From Lactobacillus crispatus (GTDB lineage: Bacteria; Bacillota; Bacilli; Lactobacillales; Lactobacillaceae), in contig NZ_CP072197.1 in assembly GCF_018987235.1 (NCBI RefSeq), positions 248,001 through 312,000 on the forward strand: a stretch of DNA of 64,000 nt, in the 5' to 3' direction. Of this stretch, positions 53,330 through 62,473 are shown piece after piece. The position numbers and the translations under genes were made by a program. Positions within the stretch are counted from its first letter, which is position 1, and each line of letters opens with the position of its first letter. The notes below the pieces were generated by a model. It made no database searches. It worked only from the letters and a program-made list of their open reading frames with translations, and was not told where the DNA came from.

Positions 53330-54949
53330 ATGACACCATGGTGGAAAAAAGCAGTTGTTTATCAAATTTATCCTAAGTCATTTCAGGACAGCAACGGTGA
53401 TGGCATAGGTGACTTACAAGGAATTATTGCTCGTTTAGATTATTTGGAAAATCTAGGAGTTGATGCAATTTGGCTTTCACCGGTTTATCAATCTCCCGGT
53501 GTGGATAATGGCTATGATATTTCAAATTATGAAGCGATTGATCCGCAATATGGCACGATGGCTGATATGGATGAGTTGATTCAGAAAGCTAAGGAGCATC
53601 ATATCCGAATTGTAATGGATCTGGTGGTTAATCATACATCTGACCAGCATCAATGGTTTGTGGAGGCACGAAAAAGTAAGGATAATCCTTACCGAGACTA
53701 TTATATTTGGCGTGATCCTGTTGATGGACATGAGCCCAATAGTTTGAAGTCTGCTTTTTCTGGTTCAGCTTGGAAATTTGATGAGCAAACAGGACAATAT
53801 TATTTACACTTCTTTGCGGAACAACAACCTGATTTAAATTGGAAAAATCCAGAGTTGCGGCAAAAAATCTACGATATGATGAACTTTTGGCTTGATAAGG
53901 GGATCGGTGGCTTCCGAATGGATGTGATTGAATTAATTGGTAAAGATCCCGACAAAATGATCCGTGAAAATGGTCCGATGCTTCATCCATATTTGCAAGA
54001 AATGAACAAGAATACATTTGGTGATCGAGATGTGATGACGGTGGGCGAAACTTGGAATGCGACACCGAAGATTGCAGAAGAGTACTCAGATCCAGCACGT
54101 CATGAATTATCAATGGTTTTCCAATTTGAGAATCAAGCTTTAGACCAGCAGGAGGGAAAAGAAAAGTGGGATTTAAAGCCGCTAGACTTAGGCGAATTGA
54201 AAAAGGTTTTAGTAAAGTGGCAGACAGAGCTTGATTTTAATCATGCTTGGAATAGTTTGTTCTGGGAAAATCATGATATTCCGCGCGTAATTTCACGTTG
54301 GGGCAATGATAAAAAATATCGGGTGCAGTGTGCTAAGATGTTTGCGACAGTTTTACATTTGATGCACGGCACACCATATATTTTTAACGGTGAAGAAATT
54401 GGTATGACTAATTGTCCGGTAAAAAATATTGATGAAGTAGAAGATATTGAAAGTGTCAATATGTATCATGAACGTCTGGCTGAAGGTTATGACAAAGATA
54501 AACTAATTCATGCGATCAATGTTAAAGGCAGGGATAATGCTCGTCGTCCAATGCAATGGAATGATGAGAAAAATGCCGGCTTTACTAAGTCAAAGCCATG
54601 GTTGACAGTAAATCCTAACTACAAAGAAATTAATGTGAAGAAGGCCTTGGCTGATCCTAATTCGATTTTTTATACTTACCAAGAATTGATTACTTTACGT
54701 CATGAAAATGAGATTGTGGTTAATGGTGACTTTAAGTTGGTTCATGATACTGGTGATGAAGTTCTTGCATATTATCGTATTTTAGGTACTGAAAAGTGGT
54801 TGGTGGTTGCTAACCTATCTGGTGAAGAGCAACAGTTTACGTCGACCGATCGCATTAAAGAAAACTTGCTTAGTAATTATGCTGTGCGTAATGATCTGCA
54901 TGATATTACGCTTAAGCCTTATGAAGCATTTGCAGTGGCAATTAGATAA
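53330..54949 (+). CDS. GH13_31 alpha-glucosidase (glucan 1,6-alpha-glucosidase / oligo-1,6-glucosidase type)
   Basis: ATG 53330 follows GAGG and gives 539 residues, the usual size for the family. The four GH13 signature regions are present: DLVVNHTSDQH, GFRMDVIELI (nucleophile Asp), TVGETWNATP (acid/base Glu) and FWENHDIPR. There is no signal peptide, so it acts in the cytosol on imported isomalto-oligosaccharides. The locus position before rpmE2-murF recalls the characterised L. acidophilus enzyme LBA0264. Trehalose-6-phosphate hydrolase is less likely because its operon partners are absent. Confidence 0.88.
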   Translation: MTPWWKKAVVYQIYPKSFQDSNGDGIGDLQGIIARLDYLENLGVDAIWLSPVYQSPGVDNGYDISNYEAIDPQYGTMADMDELIQKAKEHHIRIVMDLVVNHTSDQHQWFVEARKSKDNPYRDYYIWRDPVDGHEPNSLKSAFSGSAWKFDEQTGQYYLHFFAEQQPDLNWKNPELRQKIYDMMNFWLDKGIGGFRMDVIELIGKDPDKMIRENGPMLHPYLQEMNKNTFGDRDVMTVGETWNATPKIAEEYSDPARHELSMVFQFENQALDQQEGKEKWDLKPLDLGELKKVLVKWQTELDFNHAWNSLFWENHDIPRVISRWGNDKKYRVQCAKMFATVLHLMHGTPYIFNGEEIGMTNCPVKNIDEVEDIESVNMYHERLAEGYDKDKLIHAINVKGRDNARRPMQWNDEKNAGFTKSKPWLTVNPNYKEINVKKALADPNSIFYTYQELITLRHENEIVVNGDFKLVHDTGDEVLAYYRILGTEKWLVVANLSGEEQQFTSTDRIKENLLSNYAVRNDLHDITLKPYEAFAVAIR

Positions 54950-55004
54950 GCTAAAATTAAAAAGAACTTGAATTACTAACTTGAAGATGTTATTCTAGTT
55001 ATCG

Positions 55005-55016
55005 TTAATCGATTAA
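55005..55016. promoter_or_regulatory. Palindrome upstream of rpmE2
   Basis: TTAATCGATTAA is a perfect 12-bp palindrome in the promoter region; a second imperfect one (TATGATC...GATCATG) lies at 55019-55039. A regulator such as Zur could bind, but the match to a Zur box is poor. Confidence 0.3.
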
Positions 55017-55058
55017 TCTATGATCTGTGATATGATCATGGCAAAGGAGTAATAAATT

Positions 55059-55304
55059 ATGAAACAAGGTATTCATCCAGAATTTCAAGAAGTAGTTTTC
55101 ATGGACTCAGCAACTGGTGCTAAGTTCTTAGCTGGCTCAACTTTGAAGCCATCAGAAACTATTGACTACGAAGGCGAAACTTACCCATTAGTACGTGTTG
55201 AAGTTTCATCAGATTCACACCCATTCTACACTGGCAAGCAAAAGTTTGCTCAAGCAGATGGTCGAATCGAAAAGTTCAACAAGAAGTACGGTTTGAAGAA
55301 GTAA
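55059..55304 (+). CDS. rpmE2: 50S ribosomal protein L31 type B
   Basis: The 81-residue protein lacks the zinc-binding CxxC pair of L31 type A and has the type B sequence [19 protein letters not shown]. In Bacillus the type B paralogue replaces the zinc form during zinc shortage; here it may be the only L31. AAAGGAG precedes the ATG. It ends at a terminator. Confidence 0.96.
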   Translation: MKQGIHPEFQEVVFMDSATGAKFLAGSTLKPSETIDYEGETYPLVRVEVSSDSHPFYTGKQKFAQADGRIEKFNKKYGLKK

Positions 55305-55320
55305 ACCTTTTATCTGGTGG

Positions 55321-55347
55321 AAGCAGTCCCATTGGGGCTGCTTTTTT
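55321..55347 (+). terminator. Terminator after rpmE2
   Basis: AAGCAGTCCC pairs with GGGGCTGCTT, followed by TTTT. Confidence 0.9.
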
Positions 55348-55429
55348 CGTTAGAGATTATTTGGCAGAATGCATGAAAGACAGTATAATGTTTTCTGTAT
55401 AAAAATGTTTTTATGGGAGTAAATATTCA

Positions 55430-56797
55430 ATGAAAATGCAAATGGCGGAAATTGCCAAGGCTTTAAATACTACTTGTGAAGGTGACAATCAAACTGTTAT
55501 TACTTCTGTTGCCTTTGACTCCAGAAAGATCACAGATGGTGGATTATTTGTACCACTTGAAGGTGAACGTGATGGGCACGAATTCATAGCTAGTGCTATT
55601 AATAATGGTGCTTCTGCTACTTTATGGAAAAAAGGGCATCCGAACAAGCCAGAAGATATTGCGGTTATTGAAGTTGATGATCCGCTTGCTGCTATGCAAG
55701 AGCTTGCTCGCTATTATTTGCGTAAGGTTAATCCAACCGTAGTGGGAATTACTGGTTCAAATGGTAAGACTACTACCAAGGATATGATTGCTGCTGTTTT
55801 GTCTAAACGCTTTAATGTACATAAAACTCAGGCCAACTTTAACAATGAGATTGGTGTGCCAATGACCATCCTTGAGATGAAGCCAAATACTGAAATTTTG
55901 GTGCTTGAAATGGGAATGGACAGACCAGGTCAATTGCATCATTTAAGTGAATTAACCCATCCAGATGTGGCCGTAATTACAATGATTGGTGAAGCTCATA
56001 TTGAATTCTTTGGCAGCCGCGACAAGATTGCAGATGCTAAGATGGAAATTACTGACTTTTTGCGTGAAGATGGCGAATTTATCTTCAATGGGGATGAACC
56101 ATTATTGCAAGAACGTGCTGAGAAATTGGATCAAGCTAAAGCAACTTTTGGTTTTAGAGATGAAGATACAGTTCATGCAACTGGCTTTAAGAGTTATATG
56201 CATCATGCTACCTTTACAGTTAATGATTCAGAGCAAAAATTCTCAATCCCAATGATTGGTAAACACAATGTTTCTAACGCAATGGCCGCAATTAGTGTTG
56301 GTCGTCATTTTGGTGAAAGTGATGAGGAAATTGCCTCATCATTGTCTAACTTTACCCCAACGGCTAATCGGATGGAGTGGGAAAAAGGCGATGCTGGAGA
56401 AAGCATCATGAGTGATGTCTATAACTCAAATCCAACTGCTGTTAGAGCTGTATTGACTAGTTTTGGCCAAGTTGAAGTAAAAGATAATGGGCGCAGAATT
56501 GCTGTTTTAGGTGATATGTTGGAATTAGGTAAAAACTCCCCTGAATTGCATGCTGGCCTTGAGGATACGTTAGATCCACAAATTATTAACGAAGTTTACT
56601 TATATGGCTCTGAAATGAAGAATTTGTATGATGCTTTACAAGATAAGTATGAGCCAGAGCATTTGCATTATTATACACAAGAACAGACAGATCGAATGAT
56701 TGACGATCTGAAGAATGATATTAAGTCGGATGACATTGTTGTATTGAAGGGTTCACATGGAATGCACCTGGAAAATGTCTTGGCCCGACTAAGATAG
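55430..56797 (+). CDS. murF: UDP-MurNAc-tripeptide:D-Ala-D-Ala ligase
   Basis: The 455-residue Mur ligase adds D-Ala-D-Ala to the UDP-MurNAc-tripeptide, completing the pentapeptide precursor. The ATP loop VVGITGSNGKTTTKDM, the central DVYNSNPTAVRA and the C-terminal VLKGSHGMHLE are typical. Start ATG after GGGAG; an ATG two codons further is equally good. cshA follows after 12 bases. Confidence 0.97.
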   Translation: MKMQMAEIAKALNTTCEGDNQTVITSVAFDSRKITDGGLFVPLEGERDGHEFIASAINNGASATLWKKGHPNKPEDIAVIEVDDPLAAMQELARYYLRKVNPTVVGITGSNGKTTTKDMIAAVLSKRFNVHKTQANFNNEIGVPMTILEMKPNTEILVLEMGMDRPGQLHHLSELTHPDVAVITMIGEAHIEFFGSRDKIADAKMEITDFLREDGEFIFNGDEPLLQERAEKLDQAKATFGFRDEDTVHATGFKSYMHHATFTVNDSEQKFSIPMIGKHNVSNAMAAISVGRHFGESDEEIASSLSNFTPTANRMEWEKGDAGESIMSDVYNSNPTAVRAVLTSFGQVEVKDNGRRIAVLGDMLELGKNSPELHAGLEDTLDPQIINEVYLYGSEMKNLYDALQDKYEPEHLHYYTQEQTDRMIDDLKNDIKSDDIVVLKGSHGMHLENVLARLR

Positions 56798-56809
56798 GAG
56801 AACAATTTT

Positions 56810-58294
56810 TTGAAGTTTTCAGAATTAGGATTAAATGACGCGCTTCTTAAGGCAATTAAACGTTCAGGCTTTGAAGAAGCAACGCCAATCCAGGAACAGA
56901 CTATTCCCCTTGCTTTGCAAGGCAAAGATGTAATTGGTCAAGCCCAGACTGGTACCGGTAAGACAGCTGCGTTTGGCTTGCCAATTTTACAGATGATCGA
57001 CAAAAAAGAAAAAGCAATTCAAGCGGTTATTATTGAACCAACGCGTGAACTTGCTATTCAGACGCAAGAAGAATTATTCCGTTTAGGTCGTGATGAACAC
57101 GCTCATGTTCAAGTGGTCTACGGAGGAGCAGATATTGGTCGTCAAATTCGCTCATTAAAACATCATATACCATCAATTTTAGTTGGTACTCCAGGGCGAT
57201 TACTTGATCACCTTAAGCGTAAGACAATCAATTTGGATCAAGTTAAAGCAGTTGTTTTAGATGAAGCAGATGAAATGCTGGATATGGGCTTTATTCAAGA
57301 TATTGAAAGTATTTTGAAATATGCTAAAAACCGGCAACAAACTTTGCTCTTTAGTGCAACAATGCCTAAGCCAATTTTGCGTATTGGTGAAAAATTTATG
57401 GATCATCCAGAGATTGTCCGAATTAAGGCTAAGGAATTAACGGCTGACTTGATCGAACAATATTTTGTCCGGGCCAAAGAATCCGAAAAGTTCGATATCA
57501 TGTGCCGTTTGATTGATGTACAAGGTCCAGACTTAGCTTTGGTATTTGGTCGCACTAAACGCCGTGTAGATGAGCTTACACGTGGTTTGCAAGCACGTGG
57601 CTATAATGCTGCAGGAATTCACGGCGACTTGTCACAAGCACGGAGAATGGCTGTTTTAAAGAAGTTCCGTGACGGTAAACTGGATATTTTAGTGGCAACT
57701 GATGTAGCTGCACGTGGACTTGATATTTCGGGTGTAACGCACGTTTATAATTATGATATTCCACAAGATCCAGATTCATATGTCCACCGAATTGGAAGAA
57801 CCGGGCGTGCAGGACAAAATGGTATTTCAGTTACTTTTGTAACGCCAAATGAAATTGGCTATATGAGAACCATTGAGCAGTTAACTAAGAAAAAGATGTC
57901 ACCACTTCGTCCACCGACAGATGATCAAGCTCTGCATGGTCAATTAAAGCAAGCAAGAGCTGAAATCGAAGATTTAATGAATGGTGATTTGGGTAAATAT
58001 ACTCAAGGCGCAAGTGAGTTGCTTGATAATTATTCAGCACTTGACTTAGTTGCAGCATTTTTAAAGAATTTGGCTAAAGACGAAGTTAAAGTTAAGATTA
58101 CACCAGAAAAACCTTTGCCATACAAGGGCGATGGTCGGCATCGTCGTGGTAAAGGTCATGGTCGTGGCAATAATCATGGACGTGATGATTATCGCCGCCG
58201 GCGCAATAATAATTCATACCGTCATAATGGTAATCGTGGTAAACGTGGTCATGGCAATGGACATGAATTCGTAATTAAGAATAAAAAAGGCTAA
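56810..58294 (+). CDS. cshA: DEAD-box ATP-dependent RNA helicase CshA
   Basis: This 494-residue helicase shows Q motif, AQTGTGKTAAFG (I), PTRELAIQ (Ia), VLDEADEMLD (II), FSATMP (III), and HRIGRTGRAG (VI). The C-terminal tail from residue 430 on is rich in Gly, Arg, His and Asn (HRRGKGHGRG), typical for RNA-binding. CshA works with the RNA degradosome and in ribosome assembly and cold adaptation. TTG start at 56810 after TAGGAG. Confidence 0.95.
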   Translation: MKFSELGLNDALLKAIKRSGFEEATPIQEQTIPLALQGKDVIGQAQTGTGKTAAFGLPILQMIDKKEKAIQAVIIEPTRELAIQTQEELFRLGRDEHAHVQVVYGGADIGRQIRSLKHHIPSILVGTPGRLLDHLKRKTINLDQVKAVVLDEADEMLDMGFIQDIESILKYAKNRQQTLLFSATMPKPILRIGEKFMDHPEIVRIKAKELTADLIEQYFVRAKESEKFDIMCRLIDVQGPDLALVFGRTKRRVDELTRGLQARGYNAAGIHGDLSQARRMAVLKKFRDGKLDILVATDVAARGLDISGVTHVYNYDIPQDPDSYVHRIGRTGRAGQNGISVTFVTPNEIGYMRTIEQLTKKKMSPLRPPTDDQALHGQLKQARAEIEDLMNGDLGKYTQGASELLDNYSALDLVAAFLKNLAKDEVKVKITPEKPLPYKGDGRHRRGKGHGRGNNHGRDDYRRRRNNNSYRHNGNRGKRGHGNGHEFVIKNKKG

Positions 58295-58309
58295 AATTTT
58301 AGTCTGAGG

Positions 58310-58340
58310 AGAAGTTGTAATTTTTGCAACTTCTTTTTTG
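58310..58340 (+). terminator. Terminator after cshA
   Basis: AGAAGTTG pairs with CAACTTCT, followed by T6. Confidence 0.8.
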
Positions 58341-58374
58341 TATTATAATGGTGTCATTGTGTGAGGTGAAAACG

Positions 58375-58731
58375 ATGATTAAAGGTGTAGGAATTGACTC
58401 AATTGAAGTTGAGCGGATTCAAAAAATTGTTGCTAAAGGTGATGCTTTTGCTAAAAAAGTATTAACACCCAATGAATTTAACCAATATCAAAAAATGAAA
58501 GGCAAGCGTAAGGTTGAGTATCTTGGTGGTCGCTTTTCATTAAAAGAGTCCTTCTCAAAAGCCTTAGGGACAGGACTAGGTAAGTATGTTGGCTTTCAAG
58601 ATGTTGAAACCTTGTGGGATGATTTAGGGCACCCGGTCATGACTTCAACTAAGTTTGATGGAAATATCTTTCCAAGTATCACACATGATAATCACGAAAT
58701 TATTACTTTTGTAGTTTTGGAGGAAAATTAA
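58375..58731 (+). CDS. acpS: Holo-[acyl-carrier-protein] synthase
   Basis: The 118-residue AcpS transfers 4'-phosphopantetheine from CoA to ACP. The signature [14 protein letters not shown] (Mg2+-binding Asp) and the [16 protein letters not shown] motif are present. I start at ATG 58375 after GAGGTG; a longer in-frame start overlaps the terminator of cshA. alr begins 1 base after its stop, so they are coupled, as in Bacillus. Confidence 0.96.
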   Translation: MIKGVGIDSIEVERIQKIVAKGDAFAKKVLTPNEFNQYQKMKGKRKVEYLGGRFSLKESFSKALGTGLGKYVGFQDVETLWDDLGHPVMTSTKFDGNIFPSITHDNHEIITFVVLEEN

Positions 58732-58732
58732 T

Positions 58733-59863
58733 ATGGTTCCAGGCTATCACCGTCCAGCCGTTGTAAAGGTAAATTTGGGCGCAATTAGAAGAAATATTAA
58801 AAATGAAATGAAACATCTTGCAACAGGGCAAAAGATGTTAGCTGTAGTTAAGGCCAATGCTTATGGTCATGGTGCAGTTGAGGTGGCTAAAATTGCGATT
58901 GAGGAAGGTGCAGCAGGCCTTTGTGTAGCTATTTTAGATGAGGCCTTGCAATTGCGTCATGCTGACATTGTTAAGCCAATTTTAGTTTTGGGAGTAGTTT
59001 CTCCAGAATACGCTCCAATTGCGGCCGCAAACAATGTTTCATTAACGATTCCTAACCTTGAATGGCTAAAGGAAGCAGAAAAGTACCTTGAAAAAGAGCA
59101 GTTACAGTTGAAAGTTCATATTGGAGTAGATTCAGGCATGGGTCGGATCGGCTTTAACGAAGATGAGGATTTTATTGCTGCTAATAAATTCTTACAAAAT
59201 AACGATAATTTCTACGTAGAGGGTATGTTCGCACACTTTGCTTCCGCAGACAGTGCCGATGATACTTACTTTAAGCATCAGGTAGAAAAATTTGCTCATA
59301 TGAGAAGTTTGTTGACAGTTAAGCCTAAGTGGATTCACGTAGACAATACCGCTGCCAGCATCTTTAACAAGGATGTGCCTAGTGATTGTGTTCGTTTTGG
59401 AATTGGCATTTATGGTTTGAACCCATCCTCTAATCCTAATAGTCCTGACTTGAAGTCATCAATTTCGCTTGAACCAGCATTATCATTTGAGAGTGAACTA
59501 ACTCATGTAAAAACTATTCATGAAGGTGACGGAGTAGGATATGGTTCTACCTTTGTAGCTGATCAAGATACAATTATTGGAACTGTGCCTGTTGGCTATG
59601 CTGATGGCTTTATTAGAAAGTTTCAAGGCTTTAAAGTTAAAGTTGGAGACGAATACTGTCCAATTGTCGGCCGAATTTGTATGGATCAATTTATGGTCAA
59701 AATGCCAAAGAAAATGCCGTTAGGAACTAAGGTAGTCATCATTTCCAATGATCCAACAGCGCCAAATAATATTAAGGCCGCCGCAGATTATGTTGATACT
59801 ATTCACTATGAAGTAGCATGTTTGTTAAACGATCGTTTACCTCGTGTTTACTATGAAAAATAA
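58733..59863 (+). CDS. alr: Alanine racemase
   Basis: The 376-residue PLP enzyme makes D-alanine for the cell wall. The PLP-lysine motif [11 protein letters not shown] and the second-site Tyr region (VGYGSTFVA, with RICMDQFMV) are clear. AGGAGG is not seen but GGAGGAAA lies within the end of acpS. It is essential in most lactobacilli unless D-Ala is supplied. It pairs functionally with murF 2.4 kb upstream. Confidence 0.96.
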   Translation: MVPGYHRPAVVKVNLGAIRRNIKNEMKHLATGQKMLAVVKANAYGHGAVEVAKIAIEEGAAGLCVAILDEALQLRHADIVKPILVLGVVSPEYAPIAAANNVSLTIPNLEWLKEAEKYLEKEQLQLKVHIGVDSGMGRIGFNEDEDFIAANKFLQNNDNFYVEGMFAHFASADSADDTYFKHQVEKFAHMRSLLTVKPKWIHVDNTAASIFNKDVPSDCVRFGIGIYGLNPSSNPNSPDLKSSISLEPALSFESELTHVKTIHEGDGVGYGSTFVADQDTIIGTVPVGYADGFIRKFQGFKVKVGDEYCPIVGRICMDQFMVKMPKKMPLGTKVVIISNDPTAPNNIKAAADYVDTIHYEVACLLNDRLPRVYYEK

Positions 59864-59874
59864 GTTAGACAATA

Positions 59875-59912
59875 AAAAAATGCTTCTAGAACAAAAATCT
59901 AGAAGCATTTTT
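59875..59912. terminator. Bidirectional terminator between alr and the CBS gene
   Basis: AAAAATGCTTCTAGA pairs with TCTAGAAGCATTTTT. Confidence 0.9.
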
Positions 59913-59927
59913 TGGTAGATCAATTTT

Positions 59928-60635
59928 TTAATCCTTAACAGGGTGTTCAATAAAGACACCTGGATTTTCATCACTCATAATAGTCATGCCGGCTTGCAAA
60001 TCTTCGATTTCAGAAACTACGAAACCTTTTCTTTGTAACTTATCAACAATCGTTCTCATGGTAATATCTGAGACACCAGCGGGGAGAGTAAAGAGTGTTC
60101 TTCTAACAAAATTACCTTCGAGTTCGCCAGCAGCTGCATCAAGTGTCATTACACTAGACATATTAGTGTGCTTAGACACAATCTTGGACATCTTGATCAA
60201 GTTACCACGTGTATTGTCAGATAAAACGGTCAAAACGTATGAACCATTTTTAACATCCCACGCATCTGACAACATATCAAGCATTCTTGAGTGAGTAAGA
60301 ATACCATAAAAATGATTATCTTCATCAAGGACAGCAATATAAGGCAAGTCCTTAATGTTGAAAAATACCTTGAAGAATGGTGAATTGACCTTAATTGTCT
60401 TAGTGGCATTCTTAAGTAAGTAAGTTACTGGTAGATTCATATCGCCACCTTGTGACTTATGACGGTAGATATGCATCTTATAAATGTTACCACGGAAAAT
60501 AGTACCAGTATCGTCAACGATTGGCACACATCTGTAGCCTGAATCTTCTAAAACTTTTAAAGCTTCTGCTAATGTGGCTTTTTCATTAACTGTTGTTAAA
60601 TAATCTTTTTTAATAACTAAAGATTTAATAAGCAT
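59928..60635 (-). CDS. CBS-pair protein with ACT-like C-terminal domain
   Basis: The 235-residue protein has two CBS motifs (about residues 10-60, GYRCVPIVDDTGTIFRGNIY; and 70-120, IAVLDEDNHFYGILTHSRML) and a C-terminal ACT-like fold (SYVLTVLSDNTRGNLIKMSK, VDKLQRKGFVVSEIEDL). CBS proteins of this type bind nucleotides, and some in Firmicutes bind cyclic di-AMP (CbpB). The ligand here is inferred. The gene precedes ldh on the chromosome, and both are on the minus strand with a terminator between. Confidence 0.8.
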   Translation of the reverse strand: MLIKSLVIKKDYLTTVNEKATLAEALKVLEDSGYRCVPIVDDTGTIFRGNIYKMHIYRHKSQGGDMNLPVTYLLKNATKTIKVNSPFFKVFFNIKDLPYIAVLDEDNHFYGILTHSRMLDMLSDAWDVKNGSYVLTVLSDNTRGNLIKMSKIVSKHTNMSSVMTLDAAAGELEGNFVRRTLFTLPAGVSDITMRTIVDKLQRKGFVVSEIEDLQAGMTIMSDENPGVFIEHPVKD

Positions 60636-60756
60636 GAGTTCGCCTCCGAAAGTGAGAAATGTTTCAAGTAATTATAGCATAGTTGATGAGTTAATTAAAT
60701 ATTAATTAAAGTTCATCTGAAGTAACAACTATATTTTAACAATAGTTAGACAAATA

Positions 60757-60788
60757 AAAAAGCATCTCTAAAAAAAGAGATGCCTTTA
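60757..60788 (-). terminator. Terminator after ldh
   Basis: On the minus strand GGCATCTC pairs with GAGATGCT around a T run, with TTTTTT after the stem. Confidence 0.85.
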
Positions 60789-60806
60789 GATGAAACAAGT
60801 TTTAGA

Positions 60807-61796
<990 letters not shown>

Positions 61797-61823
61797 TTAT
61801 TAGTGATATTTTTAACAAAATGA

Positions 61824-61832
61824 ATTATACCA
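61824..61832 (-). promoter_or_regulatory. ldh promoter (extended -10)
   Basis: On the minus strand TGGTATAAT reads at 61832-61824, about 46 bases before the ldh ATG. The -35 is AT-rich and weak. Confidence 0.65.
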
Positions 61833-61914
61833 TGATAGCAAGCATTAATAAAATTATTATTTCCTAATTGTGCTATTATATGTAAGATTGTGTGCATAGT
61901 GAGGAGTAAAAATA

Positions 61915-62472
61915 ATGAAGATAATTGCAGGTTTAGGTAATCCAGGACAAAAATATGATAAAACAAAGCATAATACTGGTTTCATGACAATGGATCATTA
62001 TTTGAATGAAAAGGGTTTGTCACTGGATAAAGATAAATTTGAAGGTCATTGGACTAAGCAAAAAATAAATGGTGAAGATGTAATTTTGCTTGAGCCGCAA
62101 ACCTTTATGAATGAATCAGGTCGTTCAGTTAGTCAAGTGGCTAACTTCTTTAAGGTTGATCCAGCAGATGTGCTAATTATTCAAGATGATATGGATATGC
62201 CAATTGGTAAAATTAGAATTAGAGCTAATGGCAAATCTGGTGGACATAATGGAATTAAAAGCATCATTCGAGATTTAGGGACGGAAAAGTTTAATCGTTT
62301 GAAGATTGGTATTCGTCATCCGAAAAATACAACGGTTGTTTCATGGGTTTTGACACCATTTAATGATGAACAACAAAAATTGATGGATGATGCATTTGCG
62401 ACAAGTGTAGATATTATTGACGACTTTATCAGCGGACATGGTAGTCAATATTTAATGAATAAATATAATTAA
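61915..62472 (+). CDS. pth: Peptidyl-tRNA hydrolase
   Basis: The 185-residue enzyme recycles tRNA by cleaving peptidyl-tRNA. The signature GLGNPGQKYDKTKHNTGF (catalytic His), FMNESGRSV and GKSGGHNGIKSI are complete. GAGGAG precedes the ATG. mfd starts two bases after its stop, so the two are an operon as in Bacillus. Confidence 0.97.
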   Translation: MKIIAGLGNPGQKYDKTKHNTGFMTMDHYLNEKGLSLDKDKFEGHWTKQKINGEDVILLEPQTFMNESGRSVSQVANFFKVDPADVLIIQDDMDMPIGKIRIRANGKSGGHNGIKSIIRDLGTEKFNRLKIGIRHPKNTTVVSWVLTPFNDEQQKLMDDAFATSVDIIDDFISGHGSQYLMNKYN

Positions 62473-62473
62473 A

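Noticed and set aside
53628..54113. 161-codon minus-strand frame inside the GH13 gene
   Set aside because: It is a shadow of the conserved glucosidase frame.
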